Source: Prevotella sp. UBA1104
GTDB taxonomy: Bacteria; Bacteroidota; Bacteroidia; Bacteroidales; Bacteroidaceae
Assembly (NCBI GenBank): GCA_002314055.1
Contig: DCBP01000096.1
Location: 1-64,000, forward strand
Length of the DNA: 64,000 nucleotides
Direction: 5' to 3'
Shown here piece after piece: positions 9,118 to 18,700 of this stretch. The notes below the pieces were generated by a model. The model was given only the letters and a program-made list of their open reading frames with translations, was not told where the DNA came from and searched no databases. The translations under genes were made by a program, and so were the position numbers. Every line of letters begins with the position of its first letter. Positions within the stretch are counted from its first letter, which is position 1.

Positions 9118-11085
9118 TTAAGCCGACAGTCCTTCTAACTCTTCGGCAAGTTTTTCCCAGCGTTCTACTTCAGCATCGAGCTTTTCTTTCGTTTCTGAAT
9201 ATTCCGTAACGAGCTCCATGTTAGTGGCGTTTTCGGGCTGGGAGAGCAGACTGTCAAGTTCCTTGAGTCTTGTCTCCATTTTTTCGATATTCTTTTCAGC
9301 GTCGTCTACCGCTTTCTGGGCTTTACGTATGCGCTTCTGCTGTTCTTTATGCTCAGCGTAACTTTGTTTTGCATCTGTCTTTGTCTCGGCGTTCGAACTT
9401 GTTGTGGCAACCTTTACCGCTGAAGGGGTTGATGTACCCTTTTCTTCATTAGCTGTCCTACCGAGTGAATCGAGCGAAGATATGTTGTGTTTCTCGAGAA
9501 AATCATATATTCCGCCGAGATGTTCAGTTACCTTTCCGCCGCCGAATTCATAAACTTTGGTTACGAGTCCGTCGAGGAACTCTCTGTCGTGGCTTACTAC
9601 GATAGCTGTTCCGTCGAAGTTGCGTATAGCCTCTTTCAGAACGTCCTTTGAACGCATGTCGAGATGGTTTGTCGGCTCATCGAGGATAAGTAGGTTTACA
9701 GGTTCGAGAAGCAGACGTATCATTGCCAGACGACTACGCTCGCCTCCACTGAGTACTCCAACCTTCTTTTCAGATGCTTCTCCGCCAAACATGAATGCCC
9801 CGAGGATATCATTTATTTTGAGGCGTATTTCTCCACGTGCCACACGGTCGATAGTGTCGAACACTGTTATGTTTGGTTCGAGCAGTTGCGCTTGGTTCTG
9901 TGCAAAATATCCTATCTGTACATTGTGACCTATCTTTAGTGTTCCGCTGAATGGTATTTCGCCCATTATACATTTTACGAGTGTAGATTTTCCTTCGCCG
10001 TTTTTTCCAACAAAGGCAACCTTTTCGCCTCGTTTTATCGTGAGATTTACGTTTGAGAATACAGTATGTTCTCCGTAGACCTTTTTAACGTCATTGCAGA
10101 TAACAGGGTAGTCGCCACTCCTAAGACATGGGGGAAACTTGAGATGCATCTGAGAATTGTCCACGTCGTCTATTTCAATAGGTACTATTTTTTCGAGCTG
10201 CTTGATACGGCTTTGTACCTGTACGGCCTTTGTTGGCTTGTATCTAAAGCGCTCTATAAAATCTTTTATATCAGCGATTTCCTTTTGTTGGTTCTCGTAA
10301 GCCCTCAGCTGTTGTTCGCGACGTTCACGACGCAAAACAACATATTGGTCGTATTTTACTTTATAATCTATCACCTTACCACAGCTTATCTCGAGCGTGC
10401 GGTTTGTTACATTATTTATGAATGCTCGGTCGTGACTTACTAGTACTACCGCTTTTGCACTTTGTGCAAGAAACTGTTCCAACCATTGTATGCTCTCGAT
10501 ATCGAGGTGGTTAGTTGGTTCGTCGAGTAAGAGTACGTCAGGACTTTCAAGAAGAATTTTTGCCAATTCTATTCTCATTCGCCATCCGCCGCTGAATTCA
10601 CTCGTCGGACGGTCAAAATCATCACGGGAGAAACCAAGACCAGTTAGTGTGCGTTCCATATTAGCCTCCATACTGTCTGGTTCAGCCATCATATAGCGGT
10701 CGTGGGCATTTGTGAAGCGCTCCACGAGGTCGAGATAATCTTGCGTTTCGTAGTCGTCGCGCTCCGAGAGCTGTTTTTCGAGTTCGTCTACCTTCTTTTT
10801 TAGCAGTGCTACGTTTGCAAATGCCTTTCGTGTTTCCTCTCTTACGGTTGTATCGTCGACGAGTTTCATAACCTGAGGAAGGTAGCCGATTGTTGTATCG
10901 TTAGGTACAGATACTGTGCCTGAGGTTGGCTTTTCTTGTCCACAGAGTATCTTGAGCATTGTGGATTTGCCGGCTCCGTTCTTTCCAACGAGGGCTATGC
11001 GGTCGCGGTCGTTTATCACGAACGAAACGCCTTCGAAGAGCGGCTTTATGCCGAATTCCACTTTTAATCCTTCTACTGATATCAT
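9118..11085 (-). CDS. ABC-F ATPase with C-terminal coiled coil
   Basis: A soluble protein with two ABC ATPase domains joined by a linker, acting on the ribosome rather than in transport. The first domain has Walker A GKNGAGKST near 35-43 and the signature SGGWRMRIEL near 165; the second has GKNGEGKST and LSGGERSRLAM. Each has the LLLDEPTNHLD Walker B. A coiled-coil tail at about 570-655 (EHKEQQKRIRKAQKAVDDAE) resembles the DNA- or RNA-binding tail of Uup/YdiF-like members. The length of 655 is normal. Whether it has housekeeping or antibiotic-protection activity cannot be told. Confidence 0.9.
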   Translation of the reverse strand: MISVEGLKVEFGIKPLFEGVSFVINDRDRIALVGKNGAGKSTMLKILCGQEKPTSGTVSVPNDTTIGYLPQVMKLVDDTTVREETRKAFANVALLKKKVDELEKQLSERDDYETQDYLDLVERFTNAHDRYMMAEPDSMEANMERTLTGLGFSRDDFDRPTSEFSGGWRMRIELAKILLESPDVLLLDEPTNHLDIESIQWLEQFLAQSAKAVVLVSHDRAFINNVTNRTLEISCGKVIDYKVKYDQYVVLRRERREQQLRAYENQQKEIADIKDFIERFRYKPTKAVQVQSRIKQLEKIVPIEIDDVDNSQMHLKFPPCLRSGDYPVICNDVKKVYGEHTVFSNVNLTIKRGEKVAFVGKNGEGKSTLVKCIMGEIPFSGTLKIGHNVQIGYFAQNQAQLLEPNITVFDTIDRVARGEIRLKINDILGAFMFGGEASEKKVGVLSGGERSRLAMIRLLLEPVNLLILDEPTNHLDMRSKDVLKEAIRNFDGTAIVVSHDREFLDGLVTKVYEFGGGKVTEHLGGIYDFLEKHNISSLDSLGRTANEEKGTSTPSAVKVATTSSNAETKTDAKQSYAEHKEQQKRIRKAQKAVDDAEKNIEKMETRLKELDSLLSQPENATNMELVTEYSETKEKLDAEVERWEKLAEELEGLSA

Positions 11086-11118
11086 TTCTTTATTTTAGGT
11101 TTTCCTATTGCTAATGTG

Positions 11119-11126
11119 CAAAGGTA
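11119..11126 (-). promoter_or_regulatory. -7 box for the ABC-F/M13 unit
   Basis: The minus strand reads TACCTTTG, 34 nt before the ABC-F start codon. A CAA-type weak -33 match lies about 19 nt further upstream. Confidence 0.55.
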
Positions 11127-11262
11127 AGTCTTTTTTCTGTAATCGCCAAGTAAATGATTAAATCTTGATTTGGATGTAAAATCATTATTCTGATTTTTTT
11201 TTGAGAATGACAATATATTAAGGATCTTGTTGCTTGATTATGTTAATCGATGCGTATTAAGC

Positions 11263-11308
11263 GATATAGCCTTTACGCTTCGGAGTGTGAAGCAGTAAAG
11301 GCTATATC
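11263..11308. terminator. Long stem-loop downstream of the lipoprotein gene
   Basis: GATATAGCCTTTAC at 11263-11276 pairs with its exact complement at 11295-11308, extended by GCTTC/GAAGC with one bulged A. It lies 34 nt past the lipoprotein stop codon. No clear T run follows on either strand, so it may be an RNA 3' stabiliser rather than an intrinsic terminator. The rest of the 11127-11341 gap shows nothing else. Confidence 0.6.
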
Positions 11309-11341
11309 CTGTATGTGTTGGAAAACGGCTTATAGTGAAAT

Positions 11342-12139
11342 CTACTTTTGTATTCTCATCGACATTTTTCCGTCGGTAGAAATATCAATGTTTACTATAT
11401 AGCTCAAGTAGCTGTCAGGTATTACAAGCTGTGCCTGATAGTGAAGATATTTGTTGTCGCTATTATTAAGTATAATGTCGCTCAATACACTTTGACGAAG
11501 AAAGTCGGATGGGACAAATTTAGAAAAATCTTTTTTATAGAAATCTTTTGAAAAAATCTTTTCTGTCTGTTTGTACACCCCAACGTGAACAGTATTGTCA
11601 AAATACACGTTTTCAACCTCTAAGCCGTCATCGCTATATGAAGTCTTTAATACTTTATATGTGGTAGGATTGACCTGTACGTAAGAATGATATCGCTCTT
11701 GATTACAGAATACTACAGAGTCGTTTTTCAGAATTTTATTTTGATTTACCGGAGCGGGTTTCTTTTCCTCGAATTGTGTTTCGTAGCTTGGATCAGACCC
11801 CTTTATTAGTTTTATAATATCCCCGTTGGGATTTTTGAATTCGAATATGTGTGCCGACTGTTTAAGTATGGCGTATTTTGAGCCGGTAGAGCTTTGCATC
11901 TCAAGAGTGTCACCATATACGGCAAATTTAATAGGCTGGCTCAAGGAGTCTGGATAGTAAATAGTGTCACCCTTTATTTTGAAGACAACGTCTTCATCGT
12001 CAGGGTCTATCCAAATTCCTTGTAAAAGTTTTTTTGCCTGTAAGTCTTCTTGCCGTTCAGTGCTGTTTGGACTCCCGTTCTTGCAGGCAAGGAGAGTTAC
12101 AGCAACTAAGGAAAGTAATATGAAAGTCAGTTTGTTCAT
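11342..12139 (-). CDS. Lipoprotein of unknown function
   Basis: I do not recognise the fold. The start at 12139 was chosen because it gives a short lipoprotein signal (MNKLTFILLSLVAVTLLAC) with the lipidated Cys at 19; an upstream ATG at 12160 would add seven residues. The mature part of about 245 residues is rich in Lys, Asp, Ser and beta-strand-like segments (IWIDPDDEDVVFKIKGDTIYYPD, KYAILKQSAHIFEF), compatible with a lipocalin-like or immunoglobulin-like layout of the small Bacteroidota lipoproteins. It is followed by a long stem-loop and preceded on the same strand by rfbC. Confidence 0.8.
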   Translation of the reverse strand: MNKLTFILLSLVAVTLLACKNGSPNSTERQEDLQAKKLLQGIWIDPDDEDVVFKIKGDTIYYPDSLSQPIKFAVYGDTLEMQSSTGSKYAILKQSAHIFEFKNPNGDIIKLIKGSDPSYETQFEEKKPAPVNQNKILKNDSVVFCNQERYHSYVQVNPTTYKVLKTSYSDDGLEVENVYFDNTVHVGVYKQTEKIFSKDFYKKDFSKFVPSDFLRQSVLSDIILNNSDNKYLHYQAQLVIPDSYLSYIVNIDISTDGKMSMRIQK

Positions 12140-12210
12140 TTTATTATGTAATGTGCGCAATTCGAATTTCTATATACTGCGCAATCTTATATTAAAGTGG
12201 CGTCTGTTGT

Positions 12211-12759
12211 TTATTCAAACAGGTCGGCTTCCTTGAAGCTTTTGCCTTTGAGGTCTTTCTCGCTTGTGAGAACTTCCGATGAATCGATTGGCCACTCTAT
12301 ACCGAGATCAGGATCGTTGAACTTTATTGAGGCTTCACTTTGGGGAGCATATACATTGTCTACTTTATAGGTAAAAATTGCCTCCTTACTCAATACAAGG
12401 AAACCATGGGCAAAACCGCGTGGAATGAATAGTTGTCGCTTGTTGTCCTCGCTAAGTTCAACCATTACATGCTTGCCGAATGTTGGTGAACTCTTTCTGA
12501 TATCAACGGCTACGTCCAAAACTTTTCCTTTTATTACTCTTACGAGTTTTGCTTGAGAGAATTCACCTTTTTGGTAGTGGAGACCACGAAGAACGCCATA
12601 GGATGATTTTGATTCGTTGTCCTGTACAAAATTGATTTTGCATACGTTCTCTTCAAATTCTTTCTGCTTGAATGCTTCGAAGAAATAGCCACGGGTATCG
12701 TTGAAAATTTTTGGCTCAATTATATATACGCCTTCGATTTCTGTTTTTGTATATTCCAT
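12211..12759 (-). CDS. rfbC: dTDP-4-dehydrorhamnose 3,5-epimerase
   Basis: Epimerises dTDP-4-keto-6-deoxyglucose at C3 and C5 in dTDP-L-rhamnose synthesis in the cytosol. The 182-residue cupin protein has the family hallmarks: DTRGYFFEAFKQKEFEE near 21-37, the catalytic His in GVLRGLHYQKGE near 58, the Tyr/His core KGKVLDVAVDIRKSSPTFG, and RGFAHGFLVLS with the second active-site region. Length is typical. Other rhamnose genes (rfbA, rfbB, rfbD) are not next to it here, so it stands alone. A -7 box lies 20 nt upstream. Confidence 0.95.
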   Translation of the reverse strand: MEYTKTEIEGVYIIEPKIFNDTRGYFFEAFKQKEFEENVCKINFVQDNESKSSYGVLRGLHYQKGEFSQAKLVRVIKGKVLDVAVDIRKSSPTFGKHVMVELSEDNKRQLFIPRGFAHGFLVLSKEAIFTYKVDNVYAPQSEASIKFNDPDLGIEWPIDSSEVLTSEKDLKGKSFKEADLFE

Positions 12760-12778
12760 AATTTTATAAATTTTAGTG

Positions 12779-12786
12779 CAAAAGTA
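12779..12786 (-). promoter_or_regulatory. -7 box for rfbC
   Basis: The minus strand reads TACTTTTG 20 nt before the rfbC ATG. Confidence 0.6.
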
Positions 12787-12856
12787 AAAAATAAAATCTT
12801 AAAGTGTGTCTGTTTTTGCTTTTTTTTATTTTACTTACTTTGTTTTGCTGTGTTTG

Positions 12857-12888
12857 TTTGGCAAATCGAACAAAAATGCGTAATTTTG
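12857..12888 (+). promoter_or_regulatory. Consensus promoter ending at the HU/SPOR gene start
   Basis: TTTG at 12857-12860, a 20-nt spacer and TAATTTTG at 12881-12888 match the Bacteroidota consensus. The GTG start codon at 12894 lies five bases beyond the -7 box, where transcription should begin, so the message is probably leaderless. Confidence 0.75.
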
Positions 12889-12893
12889 CACTC

Positions 12894-14099
12894 GTGATAG
12901 AATTAGAAAAACATATAGAAATACTTCTGCTCGACAACGATTGTGTTATCGTTCCTGGATTGGGCGGGTTTGTGGCGCATTATGTAGGTGCGCGTTTCGA
13001 CAAGGATAGTAATATGTTCTTGCCGCCTTATCGTACGCTTGGATTTAATTCTAAGCTTGATATGAACGATTCGCTTTTGGCTCAGTCGTATGTTGAAGCG
13101 TATGATATTAGCTATCCGGAGGCTTTGAGAAAAATTGACTCTGAGGTGGTTGAACTGAAACGTACCCTTGAGGTTGAAGGAATTTATGAACTTGATAATA
13201 TCGGCGTTATTTCTATTAATAATGAGGGTAATTATGAGTTTGAACCATGTGAAGCTGGGGTTCTTACTCCGGGGCTTTATGGACTTGTAGGTGTTGATTT
13301 GCAGCGTCTTGAAGCGGAGGCTGAAGGCAAAAAAGCGACTTCGCTTGTTGTGACGCCGGTTCTTGATTCTACTGGTCCGTCGGAGTCTTCTTTGAATGCT
13401 GGTTGTTGTGTAAAAACTACTGGCACAAAGGTTGTTTCTTTTTCAAACACGGTGGAAGAAAATGCTGCTTATGGAAAAAATGAGCGCGTTATCAGTGTGA
13501 AGGTTAGCGTTTTGCGTAATATTGTGGCCGTTGCTTGCTCTATTGTGGCTTTCTTTATGCTTGCTACCCCAATAAGTAATGATGTCTATAATGACGGTAA
13601 GAAGATAGGAAATATAGGTAGCGGTCTGCTGTATAACCTTATTCCAAGAGATGGCGGAATGCAAAATGTTCAGCTCTATGGAGTAAAATTGGATGATTCG
13701 AAAGGTGGAGATTCTAATATAAAAGATGGGGCTGGTCGCATGGCGGAAAACAATGGACGTATTTGTTCTAAACCTGCTTCAATCGTTATAAAGACGTCTG
13801 TCGAAGATGCAAAATCTGATGAGGGAAAAAAAGAAAGTCGGAAAGCTGGAAGTGAAAATTTGGATGAAAGCGGATATTGTATAGTTCTTGCTTGCCGTAT
13901 AACAAAATCCAATGCGGAGGAGTACGTAAGGAAACTTCATTCTGATGGTTATCTCAAGGTTCGCCTTGAAGGGGAGAATGGTGGTTCGCTAAAGGTAGTT
14001 TATGGAAACTATTCTTCTGAAGAGAAGGCTCTGTCTGAGTTGAATGCTTTTCGCAATAAGGGGGTATTCAAGGATGCTTGGATTTATCATGTAAAATAA
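12894..14099 (+). CDS. HU-CCDC81-like and SPOR domain membrane protein
   Basis: The N-terminus reads IELEKHIEILLLDNDCVIV, the start of the prokaryotic HU-CCDC81 domain, a DNA-binding HU-like module found mainly in Bacteroidota. A single membrane helix lies near 205-225 (VLRNIVAVACSIVAFFMLA). The last 75 residues (SGYCIVLACRITKSNAEEYVRKL onward) form a SPOR domain, which binds denuded septal peptidoglycan. The protein may thus link nucleoid and division site. I took the GTG at 12894 because it matches the usual domain beginning and because the promoter -7 box ends just before it; upstream in-frame ATGs at 12804 and 12876 would lie within or before the promoter. An FHA protein follows 15 nt later. 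Confidence 0.85.
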   Translation: MIELEKHIEILLLDNDCVIVPGLGGFVAHYVGARFDKDSNMFLPPYRTLGFNSKLDMNDSLLAQSYVEAYDISYPEALRKIDSEVVELKRTLEVEGIYELDNIGVISINNEGNYEFEPCEAGVLTPGLYGLVGVDLQRLEAEAEGKKATSLVVTPVLDSTGPSESSLNAGCCVKTTGTKVVSFSNTVEENAAYGKNERVISVKVSVLRNIVAVACSIVAFFMLATPISNDVYNDGKKIGNIGSGLLYNLIPRDGGMQNVQLYGVKLDDSKGGDSNIKDGAGRMAENNGRICSKPASIVIKTSVEDAKSDEGKKESRKAGSENLDESGYCIVLACRITKSNAEEYVRKLHSDGYLKVRLEGENGGSLKVVYGNYSSEEKALSELNAFRNKGVFKDAWIYHVK

Positions 14100-14114
14100 A
14101 TTATTATTTGTTGT

Positions 14115-14654
14115 ATGAAAAGAGTTCGTTGTCCGAAGTGTGACAATTATATAATTTTTGACGAAACGAAATATCGGGAAGGGCAATCGCTCGTGTTTCA
14201 ATGTCCTGAATGTGGTAAGGAGTTTGGTATACGCATGGGCGTTACAAAACTGCGTAACCGTCAAAAGGATGAAAATCCTGACGAAAATGCTGATGAGAAC
14301 GGATGTGGCTCTATTGTCGTTATAGAGAATGTTTTTCATTATAAACAGGTGCTGCCGCTGAAGATGGGGGATAATACAATTGGCAGATATATGAAAAATG
14401 CTAAGGTTGATTTGAAAATAGAAACAAATGACCCAAGTATGGATATCAGTCATTGTGTGATAAATGTTTCAAGAGATAAAAAAACAGGTAAACTGAAATA
14501 TATCTTGCGTGATGGACCTAGTAATACGGGTACTTTCGTTGATAATGAAATTCTTGGAGATAAGGAACGTAGGGTTATATATGATGGTACCCTGTTTACA
14601 CTCGGGGCAACGAGTGTGATACTTCGTGCCGCAGACGAGAAAACTGGAGAATGA
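14115..14654 (+). CDS. Zinc-ribbon plus FHA domain protein
   Basis: The first 40 residues form a zinc ribbon of the MJ0042 type, with Cys pairs in VRCPKCDN and FQCPECGKEFG. An FHA phosphothreonine-binding domain occupies about 80-175, with the conserved NTIGRYMKNAKVDL, SMDISHCVI and SNTGTFVDNE loops. Such proteins read Ser/Thr kinase signalling in the cytosol. It is 15 nt behind the HU/SPOR gene and probably in its operon, with rsgA next. No kinase is present nearby. Confidence 0.85.
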   Translation: MKRVRCPKCDNYIIFDETKYREGQSLVFQCPECGKEFGIRMGVTKLRNRQKDENPDENADENGCGSIVVIENVFHYKQVLPLKMGDNTIGRYMKNAKVDLKIETNDPSMDISHCVINVSRDKKTGKLKYILRDGPSNTGTFVDNEILGDKERRVIYDGTLFTLGATSVILRAADEKTGE

Positions 14655-14746
14655 TATAGGCAGATGCCATTTGGCAAACGTAAAATAAAGAGGTTGCGGT
14701 TGTCAAGTGGCATTTGTTATTTGGATTATCTTTCAATATTTATATT

Positions 14747-15679
14747 ATGAAAGGTTTGGTGATAAAAAACACAGGCAGTTGGTATACTGTAAAGACAGAC
14801 GACGGTAATGTCGTTGAAAGCAAGATAAAAGGAAACTTCAGACTGAAGGGTATTAGAAGTACTAACCCTGTAGCTGTAGGCGACAGGGTGGAGATTGTTC
14901 GAAATCAAGAAGGGACTGCTTTTATTACAAATATAGAGGATCGACGTAACTATATTATCCGAAAATCACAAAACCTAAGTAAACAGAGTCATATAATTGC
15001 AGCAAATGTAGATCAGGCTTTTTTGCTTGTTACTGTCAATCATCCACAAACCAGTACTACGTTTATTGACCGCTTTCTTGCATCGGCAGAAGCCTATAGT
15101 GTACCTGTAGTACTCGTGTTTAACAAAACGGACTTACTTACGGAAGATGAACTGGAATATCAAAAGATGATGATAGACCTCTATGAGACTGTTGGATATG
15201 ACTGTGTTGCAATATCTGCAGAAAAGGGGGATGGTATAGATGATTTGCTTGGTTTGCTTGAAGGAAAAATAACTTTGCTTAGCGGAAATAGTGGAGTAGG
15301 GAAGTCTACTCTTATAAACAAAATAGTGCCAGGGGTAAATCTGCGTACTTCTGATATAAGCGATTCTCACAATACAGGAATGCATACAACTACTTTCAGT
15401 GAGATGATACAGCTTGAAAGAGGTGGCTATATTATTGATACTCCGGGTATAAAAGGTTTTGGTACTTTTAATATGGAACCAGAAGAAATAACCGGATATT
15501 TTAAAGATATATTTAAATTCTCGCAAAATTGTCGTTTTAATAATTGTACGCATACACACGAACCCGGCTGTGCTGTATTAAAGGCTGTGGGAGAGCATTA
15601 TATAGCACAGAGTCGTTATCAGAGCTATTTGTCGATGTTGAATGATAAGGATGAGAATAAATACAGGGAGGCTTTCTGA
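14747..15679 (+). CDS. rsgA: Ribosome small-subunit-dependent GTPase A
   Basis: A circularly permuted GTPase that aids late maturation of the 30S subunit. The OB-fold domain (about 1-75) is followed by the permuted G domain: G4 NKTD near 130, G5 SAEKGDG, G1 GNSGVGKST near 185 and G3 DTPG near 238. The C-terminal zinc knuckle [14 protein letters not shown] is near 268-281. The start at 14747 gives the usual [13 protein letters not shown] beginning. The length of 310 is normal. Confidence 0.96.
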   Translation: MKGLVIKNTGSWYTVKTDDGNVVESKIKGNFRLKGIRSTNPVAVGDRVEIVRNQEGTAFITNIEDRRNYIIRKSQNLSKQSHIIAANVDQAFLLVTVNHPQTSTTFIDRFLASAEAYSVPVVLVFNKTDLLTEDELEYQKMMIDLYETVGYDCVAISAEKGDGIDDLLGLLEGKITLLSGNSGVGKSTLINKIVPGVNLRTSDISDSHNTGMHTTTFSEMIQLERGGYIIDTPGIKGFGTFNMEPEEITGYFKDIFKFSQNCRFNNCTHTHEPGCAVLKAVGEHYIAQSRYQSYLSMLNDKDENKYREAF

Positions 15680-15721
15680 TAATATATCGATAGATTAAAA
15701 AGCAAAGAAAGCATAAAGTAT

Positions 15722-15752
15722 TTTGCGGTAAATATTTTTTTGCGTAACTTTG
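15722..15752 (+). promoter_or_regulatory. Consensus promoter for ileS
   Basis: TTTG at 15722-15725, a 19-nt spacer and TAACTTTG at 15745-15752 match the Bacteroidota consensus exactly. The ileS ATG is 45 nt beyond the -7 box. No T-box is expected in this phylum and none is seen. Confidence 0.85.
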
Positions 15753-15796
15753 TGCCCTAAATATAATAACAACTTAAAATTTTAAGAAGATAATAT

Positions 15797-18700
15797 ATGG
15801 CTAAGAAATTTGCCGAGCATTCAGGTTTGGACCTGACAAAAGTAAACAATGAAATTTTGGAAATGTGGAACAAAAATGATGTGTTCCATAAGTCTATAGA
15901 TGAGCGTGAGGGATGTCCGCAGTTCGTATTCTTTGAAGGACCACCTTCTGCTAACGGACATCCTGGAATTCACCACGTTTTGGCACGTTCCATAAAGGAT
16001 ACATTTAACCGATACAAAACGATGAAGGGTATGCAAGTCCACCGCAAGGCTGGATGGGATACGCATGGACTTCCTGTTGAGCTCGGAGTTGAAAAAGAAC
16101 TGGGCATAACAAAGGCAGATATCGATAATAAAGAGTCTGATAAGTATATTTCTGTTGAGGATTATAACCGTAAATGCCGGGAAAACGTGATGAAGTTTAC
16201 TGCCGAATGGCGTAAGCTTACAGAAGAAATGGGATATTTTGTTGATCTTGATCATCCTTATATTACATACGATAATAAGTATATAGAAACCCTGTGGTGG
16301 CTACTTAAGCAACTATACGGAAAGGATTTACTCTATAAAGGATATACTATCCAACCGTATAGTCCGGGTGCAGGAACTGGATTAAGTTCACATGAACTTA
16401 ATCAGCCTGGATGTTATCGTGACGTTAAAGATACTACATGTACGGCACTCTTCGAAATATCTGAGCCAAAAGAAGAATGGACAAAGTGGGGAAAGCCGTG
16501 TTTTATGGCTTGGACTACCACACCATGGACTCTTGCTTCGAATACTGCGCTCTGTGTTGGTCCATCGATAAAATATCTTGCAATTGAAACTTATAACCCT
16601 TATACGGATGAAAAACTGACGGTTATTATTGCAGAACCTTTGGTTAACTCTTATTTTAAGCCGGAAGGAAAAGATGCTCCAATGGAGGATTATAAACATG
16701 GTGATAAGGTTGTTCCTTATCGCGTCGTTGGGGAGTATACAGGACGTGAGCTTGAAGGTATACATTATAAACAACTTATGCCATGGGTGAAGCCAACTGC
16801 TAAGGTGGACAAAAACTCTCCTGCTTTTGTAACAGAATATGCAAATGCTCATTCGGATAAAGTCTTTGAGAGTGAGAATGGTAAAGATAAGTTCGTTGAG
16901 ATGGAAGACAATGCTTTCCGTGTTATTCTCGGCGACTATGTTACAACAGAAGATGGTACTGGTATTGTACATATTGCTCCGACATTCGGAGCTGATGATG
17001 CTAAAGTAGCTAAAGATGCTCATATACCTTCACTGTTCCTTATAAATAAAAGAGGTGAAACTCGCCCTATGGTAGACCTGCAGGGTAAATACTATTTAAT
17101 AGAGGAACTTGACGATAATTTTGTCAAGGACTGTGTTGATGTTGAGGCTTATGGACATCATGCCGGCGACTATGTGAAAAATGCTTATGCTCCTGAGTTT
17201 AATAAGGACGGAAAATACGACGAAAAAGCTGCAGCTAAGGCTGAAGACTTGAATATCGTAATTTGTATGGAGATGAAGCAGAATGGTACTGTGTTCAAAA
17301 TAGAAAAACACGTACATAACTATCCGCACTGCTGGCGTACAGATAAACCGATTCTTTATTATCCGCTCGATAGCTGGTTCATCCGTTCTACGGCAAAGAA
17401 AGACCGTATGGTGGAACTGAATAAGACAATTAATTGGCAACCGGAATCTACAGGTTCAGGACGCTTCGGCAATTGGCTTGAGAATCTGAATGACTGGAAC
17501 CTTTCTCGTTCTCGCTATTGGGGTACTCCACTTCCAATATGGCGTAATGAGGATGGAGAGGAAATCTGCATAGGATCGCTACAGGAATTGTATGATGAAA
17601 TAGAAAAGAGTGTTTCCTCTGGTGTTATGGCATCTAATCCGATGAAGGATAAGGGCTTTGTGCCTGGCGACTATTCTAAGGAGAATTATGACAAGATAGA
17701 CTTGCACCGTCCGTATGTTGATAATATAGTACTTGTCAGCAAGACTGGTAAGCCGATGAAGCGTGAAACTGATCTTATCGACGTTTGGTTTGATTCGGGT
17801 TCTATGCCGTATGCACAGATTCATTATCCGTTTGAAAACAAGGAGATGATTGACGACAGATTGGCTTTCCCTGCTGATTTTATCAATGAGGGAGTTGACC
17901 AAACACGTGGATGGTTCTTTACGCTTCATGCTATTGCTACTATGGTCTTTGATAGCGTGGCGTTTAAGAATGTCATCTCGTCAGGACTGGTGCTCGATGC
18001 TAAGGGTAATAAAATGTCTAAGCATGTAGGAAATGTTGTTAATCCTTTTGAGATGATTGACAAGTATGGCGCTGATGCCGTACGATTCTATATGATGACC
18101 AACTCTGAACCTTGGGACAATCTAAAGTTTGATGCTAATGGAGTGGATGAGGTAAGACGCAAATTCTTCGGGACACTCTATAATACGTACTCGTTCTTTA
18201 GTTTATATGCAAATGTAGATGGGTTCGACTATTCACAAGCTGATGTGCCATTGGCTGAACGGCCGGAGATTGACAGATGGATTCTCTCCGTGCTACATAC
18301 ATTGATTAAGGGTGTTGACCGCGAATTGCAGAATTATGATCCGACACGTGCTGGACGATTGATTGATGCGTTTGTTAATGATGACCTTAGCAATTGGTAT
18401 GTTCGCTTGAACCGTAAACGCTTCTGGGGAAAGGAAATGAGCAAAGATAAACTTTCTGCTTATCAGACTCTTTATACATGTCTTGAAACTGTAGCAAAGC
18501 TTGTTGCACCTTTTGCTCCGTTCTATGCAGATCAGCTTTATCTCGACTTGACCAATGCAACTGGACGTGGAGAGGAATGCTCTGTTCATCTTGCCAAGTT
18601 CCCTGTTGCTGACGAGAGTTTTATTGATTCTGATCTTGAAACTCGTATGGGTATGGCACAGAAAATAACGTCTATGGTTCTTGCACTTCGTCGTAAGGTA

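Noticed and set aside
12804..12893. Hydrophobic N-terminus of the long HU/SPOR reading frame
   Set aside because: It looks like a signal sequence, but a full consensus promoter lies inside it and the HU domain normally begins at the GTG.
15679..15797. T-box or other riboswitch before ileS
   Set aside because: The leader is too short and has no specifier loop or antiterminator pattern; only the promoter is visible.
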